Source of the DNA: Oxyruncus cristatus | Taxonomy: Eukaryota; Chordata; Aves; Passeriformes; Cotingidae | DNA: 64,000 nt | Direction of reading: 5' to 3' | NCBI GenBank assembly: GCA_013399855.1 | Contig: VXAY01002116.1 | Location: 786,395-850,394 of the forward strand | Part shown: positions 48,348-59,820 of the stretch, one piece after another | Numbering within the stretch: position 1 is the first letter of the stretch | Layout: each line of letters starts with the position of its first letter | Program-made: the position numbers and the translations under genes | Notes under the pieces: generated by a model | Database searches by the model: none | Seen by the model: the letters and a program-made list of their open reading frames with translations, nothing else | What the model was told of the DNA's origin: nothing

Positions 48348-49667
48348 ACTGAGAAAACGACATGCCTATAGCTTCATGATTGACTAAAGTAGATCTGAAT
48401 TTCATTCTGTGTATCCTGCTGGCATGTTTATTCCAAATACCACATAGATTCCAGCTTGTTTCTCTCTAATGGCTTTCACATATGTATGAGTTAGGCAGGT
48501 TGTGCTACTTGCCCATTCCAGCTGTGGAGTGGCTCTAAAGATGTGGTACAATAGGCTGAATAAAGTGACATGCCTCTGATTCACCTTGATTTATGGAATG
48601 TAGCAGGTGTGGCAAAGTACAAGACTGTGAAAGATGGAAGAAAACAACTCCAGGTGAGCAAGATAAGACTTCTTGCAGCTATTCACGTGTTATGTGTCAG
48701 GTTCAAGTCAAGGTCTTTGGGGTTTTTTCCCCTTCTTGTTACACTAATTCAGCTTTCTGAATATGCACGTGACAGTTGATCATGTGGAGGAGAGATGTGT
48801 CCTTTATGAATTACTTTATTGTATTGCCTTAAAAATATTTATTACACAGGGTGAACCAGAGCTCAAGGGGTGCAATCAACAAGTGCAATCTTTTATCCAA
48901 TTTTGTCAAGTTACCATTGAGTTCTTGTTACAAACTTCATGCACAGATTCAGGCAATTTTAAGCATCAAGGTTCTTTTGTCAACCCAGTTTGGCAACATA
49001 CTCAGCTATTCAGTCCAGAAGGCATGAGTAATCTCTTGTTTACACCAGCTCACATGCTTTGAAACCTATTTGCAGTATTCACCTATTCATGTGCCCAGCC
49101 TAATGTGATGTGTCCAATTTGACACATCATGCAGGCAGCACAACATATCAGCTCTGGACTCTGAACTGGGCTAGCCAGTATGTATCTGAGCATGTATTTA
49201 ATACACCTCTTGGTTCCATTTACAGTGTTTGCCTACAAGAAATGGGTGAGTTATGTGTACAGCACATTAAAAGAAGTAAAACTGGGAACTACCAAAATAT
49301 TTGCCTTTCATCACCTTGATCTCTTTCTATATTGTATTTCACCCCACATTTGCCTGCAGGTCTAAGCACTAGACCATCCTAAATGCTACCAGAAGCTGTA
49401 CAGATGTTTTGCTGGAGTATAATTGAGCACAGGCATCTCAAAAACCATTGCATGCATTTGTTTGTGTCAGTGGAATTTAGTGAATGCCAGGAAGTAAAGC
49501 GTAGGCAAACTCAAAATGTTCTCTGTTTTTGGTGGATTTAATAAAGCATTTCATTTCTAGATGGAAAACTACACCCTCCTGTTGGCATTGTTGTGAAAGG
49601 GAAGCAACTCTAAGTTTATTTGAATGAATTAAAATTGGGTTTAAATTTGGATTAATTTAATTGGGAT

Positions 49668-50028
49668 TGTCAGCCTGGAAAAGAAAAGGCTTCAAGGTAA
49701 CCTAGTTGCAGCCTTCCAGTACCTGAAGGGAGCCTACAAGAAAGGTGGAAAGACACTACTTACAAAAGCATATAGAAACAGGACAAGGGAGAATGGCTTC
49801 AAACTGAGAGTAGGTTTCGATTAGGAATTAGGAAAAAATTCTTTACTGTGATTGATGAGGCACTGGCACAGGTTGCCCAGAGAAGCTGTAGCTGCCCCAT
49901 CCCTGGAATTGTTCAAGGCTGGGCTGGATGTGGAGCAACCTGGAAGGTGTCCCTGCCCATGGCAGGGGGGTTGGAACAGGATGATCTTTAAGGTCCCTTT
50001 CAACACAAACCATTCTGTGATTCTATGA
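49668..50028 (+). mobile_element. CR1 LINE 3' fragment
   Basis: Sense CR1 with an intact-looking tail (CCATTCTGTGATTCTATGA at its end) and the GGCACAGGTTGCCCAGAGAA block. Confidence 0.93.
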
Positions 50029-52541
50029 AAATTTGATGTTGTATTTAAATAGTTGAGATACTTAAGTGGTTTCTTAAGAAAAAGCAGGGCATTTTCAGTA
50101 CTTACTATAGAACAAGAAATATTTCCTGTATTTCCGATTTTGTTCTCGATTTTATCCATGTGACAGAAATCTCTGTGTCCATTTTTGCTCAGTGGTTGTG
50201 TAATCTGTCATTTAGCATGTTTTGATACATCTTGATGTAATTGAGATTAAAAAAAATAGGAAGTGTTTTAATGAGACCATAAAAGGGCTGGGTGACTTAC
50301 AGCTGTTAAACTTTATTAGACACTAAGCTTTTAGTGCCCATTTAATCCGAAGCATTGCTTGTGTATGGAGGCTATAAACCAAACAGGGCTCTTAACCTTG
50401 CTGTTTCTCAAAGTGTGTGGAAGGAGATCTCTAGGGCTGCATGACAGGCTGATACAGAGGACTCTGGTGCCTCTGCCTTCTTTATTTTGGTTACCAGAGC
50501 CTCCGTTGCAAAGAGGCTTGAAGCTGGGATGCTGGGCCTTTCAAGGGTTGGTTTCAGAGATAAACAAGGGTGTTGAAATGATGCCAGACTTTAAAGGTGA
50601 ACAAAAATGTTTTGCTTAAAGCAGCTGGGCAAATAAAAAGTCAGTATTTCGTAGGCTCTCAGGTATTCTAATGGAGTGTCCAACCATAGGGTTGGAATCA
50701 AACCAAGTACAGTTTTATAAGAGGAACTGGAAGACCACAAATAAAGGGCTTTGAAACATTCAAATCAGGAATAATTGTTTAGGCCCTGCAGCAGGTACAT
50801 CAGGTTTTCAAATGTCTGTTGGCAATGACTCCTGGTATTTTTAACAACTAAAAGCTGATAACATGAGATTTGAGTGTCCTGTGCAAAGTAGTTTTCTATT
50901 GTTTGTGTAGTGGAGAAGTGTCTGTCTTACAGAGTTAAATTTACAGATGTGTTTGCTTTAAATGTGTCTTTTATGCAATCAGCAGCAGAGGAAAATCTGG
51001 GTGAAGGTGAATCACCATTACTACAGTGAGGTCCTAGATTCGTGAACCAGCCCCTCAAGCAGAAGCCAGGTCAGTGTTAGCTGAGCCATAAATGGATTTC
51101 TGGAGGCCTGCTTCAAGGATGTGCTGACTACTGTGTGAAATGGTGTCATGGCCAACATCTACCAAACCGCTTTCTTCTGAAATGGTTCTTCTGTGTGTTT
51201 TTTCCTTGCTACATCCCAAATAGAATACAAATAAAGGTATAAAATGTGGGATAAAAGTATTATCCTCATGCTGTTTAGTGCAAGATTGTCAGTGAATAAA
51301 GCATTACTGTTGATGAACAGTAATGGAGAGATGAGGTGGTGCTACCAAAACAAGTAAAAGCTGAGGCTGGAAACAATGCAAGAAAGTTTGTTTGCAGTTG
51401 ATTTCATCCAGGTATTGAGTGCAGCCAGGAGTGAAAACAAAGTGGTGTGATTTTATTGCAATCTGTAAACCATGACCAGTCTCTCTCCCAGAGCCCACAG
51501 TGTAGTCTCAATAATGTCCTTGGCAACTACATGTTGCAAAGCTTTGGCAATTTTTGAGCTTTACAAAGAAAAAAAGTTGGGTCTTTTTGTAAAACCAGCA
51601 TCCTGAAGGGTCAGGAACATTCACAATTTTTGCATTGAGTGCCCTTAAGTGAAATTGAAGGGTCCGATCCTATGGGATGCCAAGATCCTTCAGTTTCTGA
51701 GGGACAGTAAAATTTGTTGACCATCATTCCATTTCAGGTTCGGCTGTTTCCAAGAACTCTGTTTTGTTTTAACCATTCAATTTTTTTTGCATCTCTTCTG
51801 GCTGGAAAAAGACACTTTAGAGCAAGCAAATGAAGGACCTCAATTTGTTTAGGTTATGAAGAATGATTTACAGGCTCTTTGCTTAAAGAGTGCAAGTATC
51901 TTCATGGAGGAGAAATAAAACTGAAGTGCTCTTTTAATTAAAGCACTAAAATCATAGCAACTGGAAATGACCTGAGAAATTCCAATAGAAACGTGTTGCT
52001 ATTTCTAAACAAGGCTGTGAACTACTGAAGCTACTTGTGGCACTGATGGATGACTTGAAGTTTCCAGTATTGTGGAATGTCTAGAAGACATACAGGTTAA
52101 TTGCTTTAATGGAGGTCTACCCGGGTAAAAATCTTAAGAATCTGTATTAAATCGTGTAATGTGGCTTTTTACCTCAAAATATTAATCTCCGAGCAGACAT
52201 GAGGGATGCTGTTTAGGGGTCTGACATTCTTGGTACTTTTCCTTCTTTCCACCCTTCTCTTCCACTCTGACTTAAACAATGCAAGAATTTCTTCTGCTTG
52301 TTGTTTTAAAATAAGCCCAAGGTGGGGATGCTGATTTCTGTCAGGATGACAGGATGAACAGATAAAGTTTCAGTAGTAGCTTCAGTAGTCTGATTCTAAC
52401 ATGCTGTTCTCAGTAGGCCAGGGCCCTTATTGTATCTGCTGTCCTTCAGATAAAATCAAGTTTTCTAAGTGAACAACTTAAAGTTCAGTAAATGTCTATG
52501 TGTGTTTGAACTGCTGAACTGATCTCTGTGTTTCTCTGCAG

Positions 52542-52610
52542 AGTGAACCTGGCAGTTGTCTGCATTCCTGGAGTGAGTTTTGATGTCCATTTGTGGGCTT
52601 CTAAATGTAG
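52542..52610 (+). other. exon-like unit with consensus splice sites
   Basis: TTTCTCTGCAG ends at 52541 and TGTAG|GTGAGT begins at 52611, bracketing 69 bp. It could be an upstream non-coding exon of CLIC5 or part of a lncRNA. Splice-site matches alone are weak evidence. Confidence 0.25.
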
Positions 52611-55600
52611 GTGAGTTCCAGCTTTGCTGTCTAAACAGACATACCTGTTTTAGGGGCCTCTGATGACTGGGTTTTGCAGAAATAAAGACCATCTCCAGAG
52701 TATACTTAATTTCCTCTTGATGTAATTATTTCCATCTCTTTTTATCACATACTTTGTGGTACCCATTGCTGTCCATTGGCCTATAGAAAGAATCAGTGAT
52801 TTGCTTACTCTAGGTCCTGGACACTAACAGAACTGTAGCTTGTGTCTTATGTATGTTAACTGGAGTTGTAGTCATGTCAGCTCTGGTATGTCTTGCTTTA
52901 AAAAGATAAAGGTTAAAGCAAAAATGGAAATTCAGTCATAAAGTAAAAAATAAACCTTGAAAAGGAGGGGTTCTGCTGTTCATGTTCTTTGTCATTGGAT
53001 GAATTTTGCTGCTTACGGTTTTTGTGTTCTTCATGTTCTTGCAAAGCCAGTGTTACCAATGGATCATGTGGGACTGGATGGTACTGACACAGCTCAGTGA
53101 CACAACCTGGATTGCAGAACTAACAACCCAAAGTGTGGCTGTTACTAACTTCCACATTAAGTCAATGCCTTCTCAATTTGGGAGCAGAGGAATTTAGGGA
53201 ATGGATGAAATTGGTGATCTCGGTTTTGTAATCTGCTGTTCTCATGGCTTTGGGGTTCGGACTGTTACTCAGAGGGCTTGGTCTAGTTATGCTGAGATCT
53301 TTCTCTGCTCTCCTGCCTCATACAACCTCTTCCCTCTCACTTCTGTGCGGGACAGAAGTCCCATTGCACCGGACACACGTTCACAAAGCACCTCTGTCCA
53401 GTTCCTTTGCTGGAGCAGAGCATTTTTGGCTGGGGAATAGGGAGGGAACAGCACTGGACACAGGGGAGCAGGTCAGGACACCACTGTCCCAGGTCATGGT
53501 GTAGGAGCCTCAGCTTGGATCTTGTTTGTTATCCCATAACTTTTGAATTGTAACACAAAAACTGTTCCGTCTTCCCTGAAAATGAAAAGTAAGGGCTGTA
53601 AATCAGCAGAGGGTTTATGTAAAGTGATGTGAAATGCACCTGATTTTCATCTGGGTAAAAAGTTCTTAAGTGTGGTCAGGTTTCCCCTGGGGCTTTATCA
53701 CTCTGTCACAAGCGTGACGTTGGGATCTTGGAGCTGGCTGATACTTTTTTTTGCTCTTGGAGTGGAGCAGAGGAAAGAAGGACTTGGGTAACTCACAATA
53801 AAGACATCCACATCAAGGGTATTTATTTATTTTTAAATAATACTCATGTTACACTCTTATTCCTTGGTTTACTTGTGATATTTTAAACCCTCCAGCAGGT
53901 GCTGCTGCATCCTGCAAATGTCATCTTCGTGGAGGGGAAAAAACCCCAGTAGTTTAATACAACATTGCTCTTTCTTCAGTGTCATGAATATTTCTGTGTT
54001 CTCTTTTCTTCCTCAAGCTATTTACCAGCAGAGTTACTAAGGAGGGAATTTTTATGATCCCAGCGTATTTAATCCTGCAAGTAAAAAGAGGTTGAAGATC
54101 AGCAGGAGTTGCTGATCAAGGTCACGCTCAGAGCAAGCTGAACAGTCACAGGTAGAAATATGTTCGTCTTTCTACAAAAAATGAAGAAATCCAAGTGTTT
54201 TCTCAAAAATGTAAAAAATATTCATTAAAAAAAATGAAGTTATCAAAGTTTCTAGTTGGCTCATTGGTTTTCCCAGGTTTCTTGAACTTTAGAGATTTAG
54301 GCTCCTGATTTTAAATCAGTCTTATCTTTAGCCTGGTCTTGAATGAAAGAATTTTACAATACAGGTTACACAACACATTTCAGAATCTCTGATTTAGGAT
54401 TTCCATGTGAAGAATTGTGGCTGAGTTACATACAGAAAATGTAAAAAGTAGATTTGCTTTGTCCTGTTTGCTGATGGACCACTTGTGCCAGGCAGGAATT
54501 TGTGGGTAGTAATAATTGAAATTAGACCTTCAAGATACCCTTGAAGTTCTTGAGTTACATCAGGCCAGAAAGGCACCCATGACTAAGAGCTCTCACTGTT
54601 CTCTGATACCTACCTGCATCTTGTGCTGTACAATCATTGTGATTAAATTTGGTTGTTACTATGATCCTGGCACTTTTCAGGTTATCTAGGAACCTTAGAA
54701 AGTGGATCCGAGTTTAATAAGATAAAATATTGGTTTGCTTTTGATATTTACTTTTAGTAGTAATCCAAACTATTCGATATAAGAGTTAAATGTGTTAACA
54801 ACCATAAATCCCAGGCAGGCAGCACCTGCTACTCTACTGTGTGAAACAGCACGTGTTCCCTTGGTTGCCCTGTTTTAGGGTGGAAGGAATTACCATCTTT
54901 CTCTCTCATGTCTCCTCTGTGTTTCTTTAAGAAATCCAAGCTGGCTGTGGCAAGTTACAAGGATGGGTCAGGAGGAAAACACCTTTATTTTTCCTTTTGG
55001 CTCAAACCCAAAAGGTTAAATATAATTAGATTGTAAGAATTCTTGTCATAATCTACATAATCCAGATGTAGTAAACATTGAGATAAAAAGCCTTTAGTCA
55101 GTAAGGTCTGAAGTTCTCATGACTTTAATAAACGGATACCTTTATAATAATTTGATAAATTCAGGTTTGGATCTTTGAGGAGTTTCAGCTCCATTGAATT
55201 CAGTTTCTCTGGAATGTGTATCTCCGCTAGGAGGGCAGTTCATTTTATGCTGATGCTGGCAGTATCCATCCACTTTAGATTCTGTGCAGTTTAGTCTGTG
55301 TCTCTATTCTTTAGAGAAAAGGAACTCCATAGACAAGGAGGCAAATTAGATTGCTAAAGTTTATGTCTTATGACATGGAGATACATAATGTAAATGTGAT
55401 TATAATTAATCAATATATTAAGTGTATTTAATAATAGCAAAAACTTATTCGGTGCTTTCTTTTCCTACATTCCAGGGCAGCTCACAAGACTTTTTAGAGT
55501 TTTGGCTCTGGTTTATAGATGAGAGGGAGGAAATTGCTAAATGTGAAGTGTGTGGTCCCCAAAGTGAGCCATTGACAAAGCTGCAAAGAGTTAAAATTTA

Positions 55601-55958
55601 CCACTTTATATTTTTTTTCATTTGTATTTTTTTATAAATGATCATCATTTGTTGATGATGTTGTAAGTAACCACTGAAATGTTGCAAATGATTGTGAAGA
55701 ACAACTGATTACAGCTCCTGAGATACCATTCCCAGCTGTCAGGTCAACAAAGGGGTTAAAAGTGAGACAGCCCTATCTTTCACTTGATTCAAAGCTCTCA
55801 GTAAATGATTGTTGGAGCGCTGCCATGTGTAGCAGAGCATTTAGAAAGCACACCACAGACTCTGTTTCCTCCTGAGGAGCACTTGTCTGTCAACATCTCA
55901 CTTTAATTGTAGTCTTTTAAGGTATCAGCAGGCAGGCAAATCTCACCAGCCAGCAGTC

Positions 55959-56516
55959 ATGGAAGATCCAGTCTTTACCAACATCAGTGAAAATGTTAAT
56001 GACACCAATGTCTGTGAGGTCTCAGACTCTGAGGAAGACAAAGGGGGTAATCTTTATTATCATGTCCGTAAAGATTCAGCATCTCCTTCTTCCGTTGCTA
56101 ATATCCCAGAGAACATGGATGGTAGTCAAGAGAACTCAGAAGATAGCTGTAGTAATTCTGTGGCCTCTCAGCATGTAAATGATGGAGAAGATGATTCTTC
56201 ATCTCACCATGGTGCTGGAGAAGATGATTCTTCATCTCAGCATGGAGTTGATGGAGAAGACGACTCTTCATTTTACCATGGTGCTGGAGAAGACCACCCG
56301 TACCAGCAGATGGATCTGATGAGCCCAGCTCTGGAAGATAAACATGTAGAAGTCACGATGTTTGAGAGCAACCTGCATTTTCCTGCGGATTTCCAGTTGC
56401 ATCAGAGGCAGAGCACTTTTTCCAACTCTTCAACTTCCCTCAAGTTTCCCCTTAACAACAACTCTGGAGAAAATAACAACTTCCAGGAAGATTTTGAGAT
56501 TTACATTTTTGTAAAG
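55959..56516 (+). CDS. CLIC5: CLIC5 first coding exon (long N-terminal isoform)
   Basis: ATG at 55959 (G at -3 and G at +4) opens 186 codons ending at the donor GTAAAG|GTAAGA. The exon finishes EIYIFVK, matching the start of the conserved CLIC thioredoxin-like fold (xEI.LFVKAG); the rest of that fold must lie on later exons right of the window. The preceding 175 residues are an acidic, Ser/His-rich, apparently disordered N-terminal extension, as in long CLIC5B and CLIC6 forms. Residues 76-109 are three tandem GEDDSS-type repeats. CLIC proteins are dimorphic glutathione-transferase-like proteins; CLIC5 associates with ezrin and cortical actin at microvilli and stereocilia. CLIC5 rather than CLIC6 is decided by the ENPP4-ENPP5-RCAN2 neighbours, not by the exon itself. 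Confidence 0.8.
56184..56297 (+). repeat. in-frame tandem repeat in the CLIC5 exon
   Basis: Three units of 33, 36 and 33 bp (56184-56216, 56217-56252, 56253-56285) plus a partial fourth encode GEDDSSSHHGA, GEDDSSSQHGVD, GEDDSSFYHGA and GED. Differences between units are few and partly synonymous, so the expansion is fairly recent or homogenised. Confidence 0.85.
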
Positions 56517-57621
56517 GTAAGAAATCGGGTGCTCCTAAGCATACTCTAGTTTAAACCCCCAAATCAATGTGTGTGTCCTCCAAATCAGGGAAACACCCTA
56601 CCCACTGCTTTGTTCCAACTCTGCTGCCTGTGTGCTGCAGGGAGCCAATCTCTTCATTCTCTTTCATCTTAAGGTACAGAAAGAGGTGATTTGTGTTTTG
56701 TGGAGAGGTCTGAGATTTCTTCATTTTGAGTGGAATCATGGTGAAAGTATTCTGATTGTTGCTGCAATTCATTTATTCTGTGAAATCTCCCTCCTATTAC
56801 AGCTAGAACTGAGCTACTGAGCTACTTGAACTGGTTTAGTTGATCCAGTTGAGCTGGATTTTACTCTCTGTCTAGTAGCTGAGGGCTCAAAAGTGATAGT
56901 TATTAATGCTATGAAGAAAACTGAATATATAGTTTAAATAAAGATCATGCCTGAAGTATTTCTTTTGTTTCTTTCAATATTTAAATTAATGTATTTCTGG
57001 GACCATTTCAACATGTATTTTTCAATAATTTCCAGTTAAGTATAAATTACTGAAGGGGCTTTCACATTTTCTCTAACCTTATAAAGTAATACGTACATTT
57101 CAAAACTGTAAACACCTGTGTTCTTGAATAAACACTATGTTTCCCTTCATAAAAGCACTTGTATTTAACTATTCTCAAAAAAGTTCCTTCTTTTTAACTA
57201 CATAAATGTTTAATGTCTTGTTTCCCTTGAATAGGATGACACACCATGAGTATAATACTCTGTTATTTCAAGAGAAGTCTCACGAAGCTTCTCACTTTTT
57301 GACATAAATAATATTATCAGAATCTGTTCCTCAGTTCCTCAGGGGCTGTAGAAGCAGGAGAAGAGATTTTGTTACCACACATAGGGAGAACGCCATGGCA
57401 ATGTCAGTATTTAGTTACTTTAGTTCACTGAAGCAAGAACACACGATAAACTTTTGGTCCTGATTTCTGTGGAAGTGGGCTGTGAGAGACATATGTGAGG
57501 GCCCTTGGCCTTTTTGCTACCTTCACAGTCCTTGCACTGTATGACTCTCTGAAGCAGCACCTCTCCTATTTATTTCTGTGACTGGATCATGGTCGTTGCT
57601 AAAAATATGTTAGTTATATGG

Positions 57622-57897
57622 TCAAAGTAAGAGCTGTGGTGTTAGTTCTACTTCATATCTCTGCATATAGTCCTGCATGTGTCTGTTAAAAGTTGCAGCA
57701 ATCGAGTATATTCTGTTAGCATCTATATGGTGTAAGCAACCTGAGTGTTGTATTTTGGCTTTAAAATCATCTATATTCCTTATTCTTTCATGTTCCTCTC
57801 GTTTCAAAATAATAATGTCTTCTTTTTCTATGGATAAAATAAGAAATGGGTGCAGATGCTCCCATTGAAGCAGAGTTGTTTGGATTAATTTGAATTT
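57622..57897 (-). CDS. unrecognised protein-like open frame or exon inside the CLIC5 intron
   Basis: The minus strand is open for 122 codons (57990 to the TGA at 57624-57622) in AT-rich DNA, with no ATG, GTG or TTG in the first half. A strong acceptor (CCCCTCTTCTCACTCTTCAG) precedes 57897. The product looks like real protein, with segments such as EKEDIIILKREEHERIRNID, HHIDANRIYSIAATFNRH and MQDYMQRYE, charged and helix-prone. I do not recognise the family. It could be an exon of an unannotated minus-strand gene, the terminal exon of one (AATAAATA lies about 50 bases past the stop), an old pseudogene, or chance. A weaker donor GAA|GTAGAA occurs at 57652/57651. Confidence 0.35.
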   Translation of the reverse strand, partial: KFKLIQTTLLQWEHLHPFLILSIEKEDIIILKREEHERIRNIDDFKAKIQHSGCLHHIDANRIYSIAATFNRHMQDYMQRYEVELTPQLLL

Positions 57898-59352
57898 CTG
57901 AAGAGTGAGAAGAGGGGCATTTTGAAAAGAACTGTCATGGAAAAGGTCTGAGGAAGTCCTTTTCCCTGCCTTTGTGTGCAGAGTACCTGATTATCTCATA
58001 AAGGACCTTATCAGCTATTCTAGAGAGAAAGGCACACCTTGTGCTCTCTTCACTTGCCAAACATAAGCACCTGGTGCCTTTGAGATGTCCTTGAATCCCA
58101 AGGCATCCTTATCAGGCTGGAAGATGAGACATGAGGTTCTCAGGTGATCCATGCTGTGATCCCAATGGGCAGGGCATTGGATACTGTTGAGTATGTGGCT
58201 GAACTGAACTCCAGTGACAGTGTTTTACTCCTTGAGAAACTGATGACAAATAATTTTTGGCTTTTTCGCTTTTTCTTTCTTTCTGATATCAAGGTAATAA
58301 AACAGTAACTCCCTGGAGTGCAGATCCAGCTTTGGTCTTTTTAATTACCTAGATAGCAAAAGTCAGCCTATAAAATGGAAGGTCACAGAGTAATATATAA
58401 CAGGAGTAGTGAAGTACCTGAGGGCGGTCACTTCTTGCACGTTGAACTGATATCTCAGTTGTGTCAATAAACTTTACTCACAGATGGTTCCCTTCTTGTA
58501 TGGTCTCTAGTGCACCTGGGGAGAGTGTTGCTCTGAAATTGGGTTCATCTTCTGGGTTTGCTCTTTTCTGCAGGCACCAACAGGGACAGCAGGACCTTTT
58601 GCTGTGGGACAATAGTGGTCATGACAATTCTAGCACTATTTTTTCCTTCCTTTGTTTGTAGCACTAATAAATCTCTGCAGGTGACTGGAAACATGAGTGT
58701 CAGAGATCGCTGCAGACTAAAAACCAGAGAAAGTGGGAAAATGAAATGGTTTCTAACTTAAAGTGCAGCTGGCTAGAATAGAAATTTAACTTCATCAGGA
58801 TATTGTAAGTGCTGTTACATTAAGATCGTAGATTCAGTCAGACTGGATAATCTTTACAGTAGTCCATTCTGTGTTGTTAGACACCAAGAAAATGTTTAAA
58901 TCATAATAACTCATCTTTCACTGTTTGTCAGTACTTGGTTACTATGTCATGTCAGCAGACTACTTATGGGCCATAAGTTGGAAAAGGAATTCCCTGTACC
59001 TTTAACAGCAGAACGTAGTACATCCCAGCATGGAGAAGTTTGTGTGAATCCAGCGTGTCCAGGCTTGTCACAGCCACATTAATGCCCTTTCAATAACACT
59101 GTAATTTCTTCAAACAAAAGCCTTTGCAATTTGAGCAGAAATATGATGTACACACAGGCTGTGCTCCTGAGTGTACAGGACAGCCTGGCCTAACCAGAGC
59201 TCTGAGGTCCAGCCTTCTCACTTGTACACTCTGTTTCCCTGTTAAGCAGTGTTTTTGTTCTGAAGGTTTAGATTTCTTTAAAAATTTTAACTTTTTGTTT
59301 TCCTGAAGCTTCAGTTGTTATTTAAAGAATCGTCCTCCTATTTTCTTTTCAG

Positions 59353-59458
59353 AAGAAAACTATTGCCCTTCTGGTTTATTGATGACCTGAGACTGACTAC
59401 AGCTTTGTACAAATGTACTTATTTGTGCCATAGGAGCAGAGTTCCCAAGCAAAGGCAG
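59353..59458 (+). other. exon-like unit with consensus splice sites
   Basis: TCCTATTTTCTTTTCAG ends at 59352 and GGCAG|GTAATT begins at 59459, bracketing 106 bp that is open in one frame (RRKLLPFWFIDDLRL...). It resembles no CLIC exon I know. Confidence 0.2.
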
Positions 59459-59567
59459 GTAATTCTTTACCTGAGCAATAAACACCTTGTGTTATGCAAA
59501 AAATACCAATGTATTACTGTGGTTCAGCATTTTGAACCTGCGTGTTGGATCACTGCACTGGGGTAAC

Positions 59568-59820
59568 AGAGTTATAGATGCTGGAGGGCACCTCCAGAGA
59601 TCATCTGGTCCAACCCCTTACTCAGAGCAGGGTCACCTAGAACAGGTTGCTCAGAGCTATATCTGGACAGGTTTTCAACATTTCCAAAGATGAAGAATCC
59701 ACAGGTTCTCTGTGCAACCATTCCAGTGTCCTACCCTTATGGTAAAGATGTGTTTTCCTACGTTTAAGTGGAGTTTCTCATAGCTCAATTTGTGCTCATT
59801 GCCTCCTGTCCTTTCCGCAG
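59568..59820 (-). mobile_element. older CR1 LINE fragment
   Basis: Antisense CR1 of a different subtype (GAGATCATCTGGTCCAACCC, then AGAACAGGTTGCTCAGAGCT and CACAGGTTCTCTGTGCAACC). Confidence 0.8.

Larger units (their letters stand above)
46961..55958. other. intergenic region between ENPP4 and CLIC5
   Basis: No protein gene was recognised. It contains CR1 copies at 47005-47560 and 49668-50028, a palindromic pair of STAT-type sites at 48320-48347, and exon-like units at 48522-48653 and 52542-52610. Upstream non-coding exons or the promoter of CLIC5 should be in the right part, but no CpG island marks them. Confidence 0.55.

Noticed and set aside
55475..55637. Open frame after a strong acceptor-like CTACATTCCAG
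   Set aside because: No donor follows and the product is unrecognised. It could be upstream CLIC5 leader but cannot be supported.
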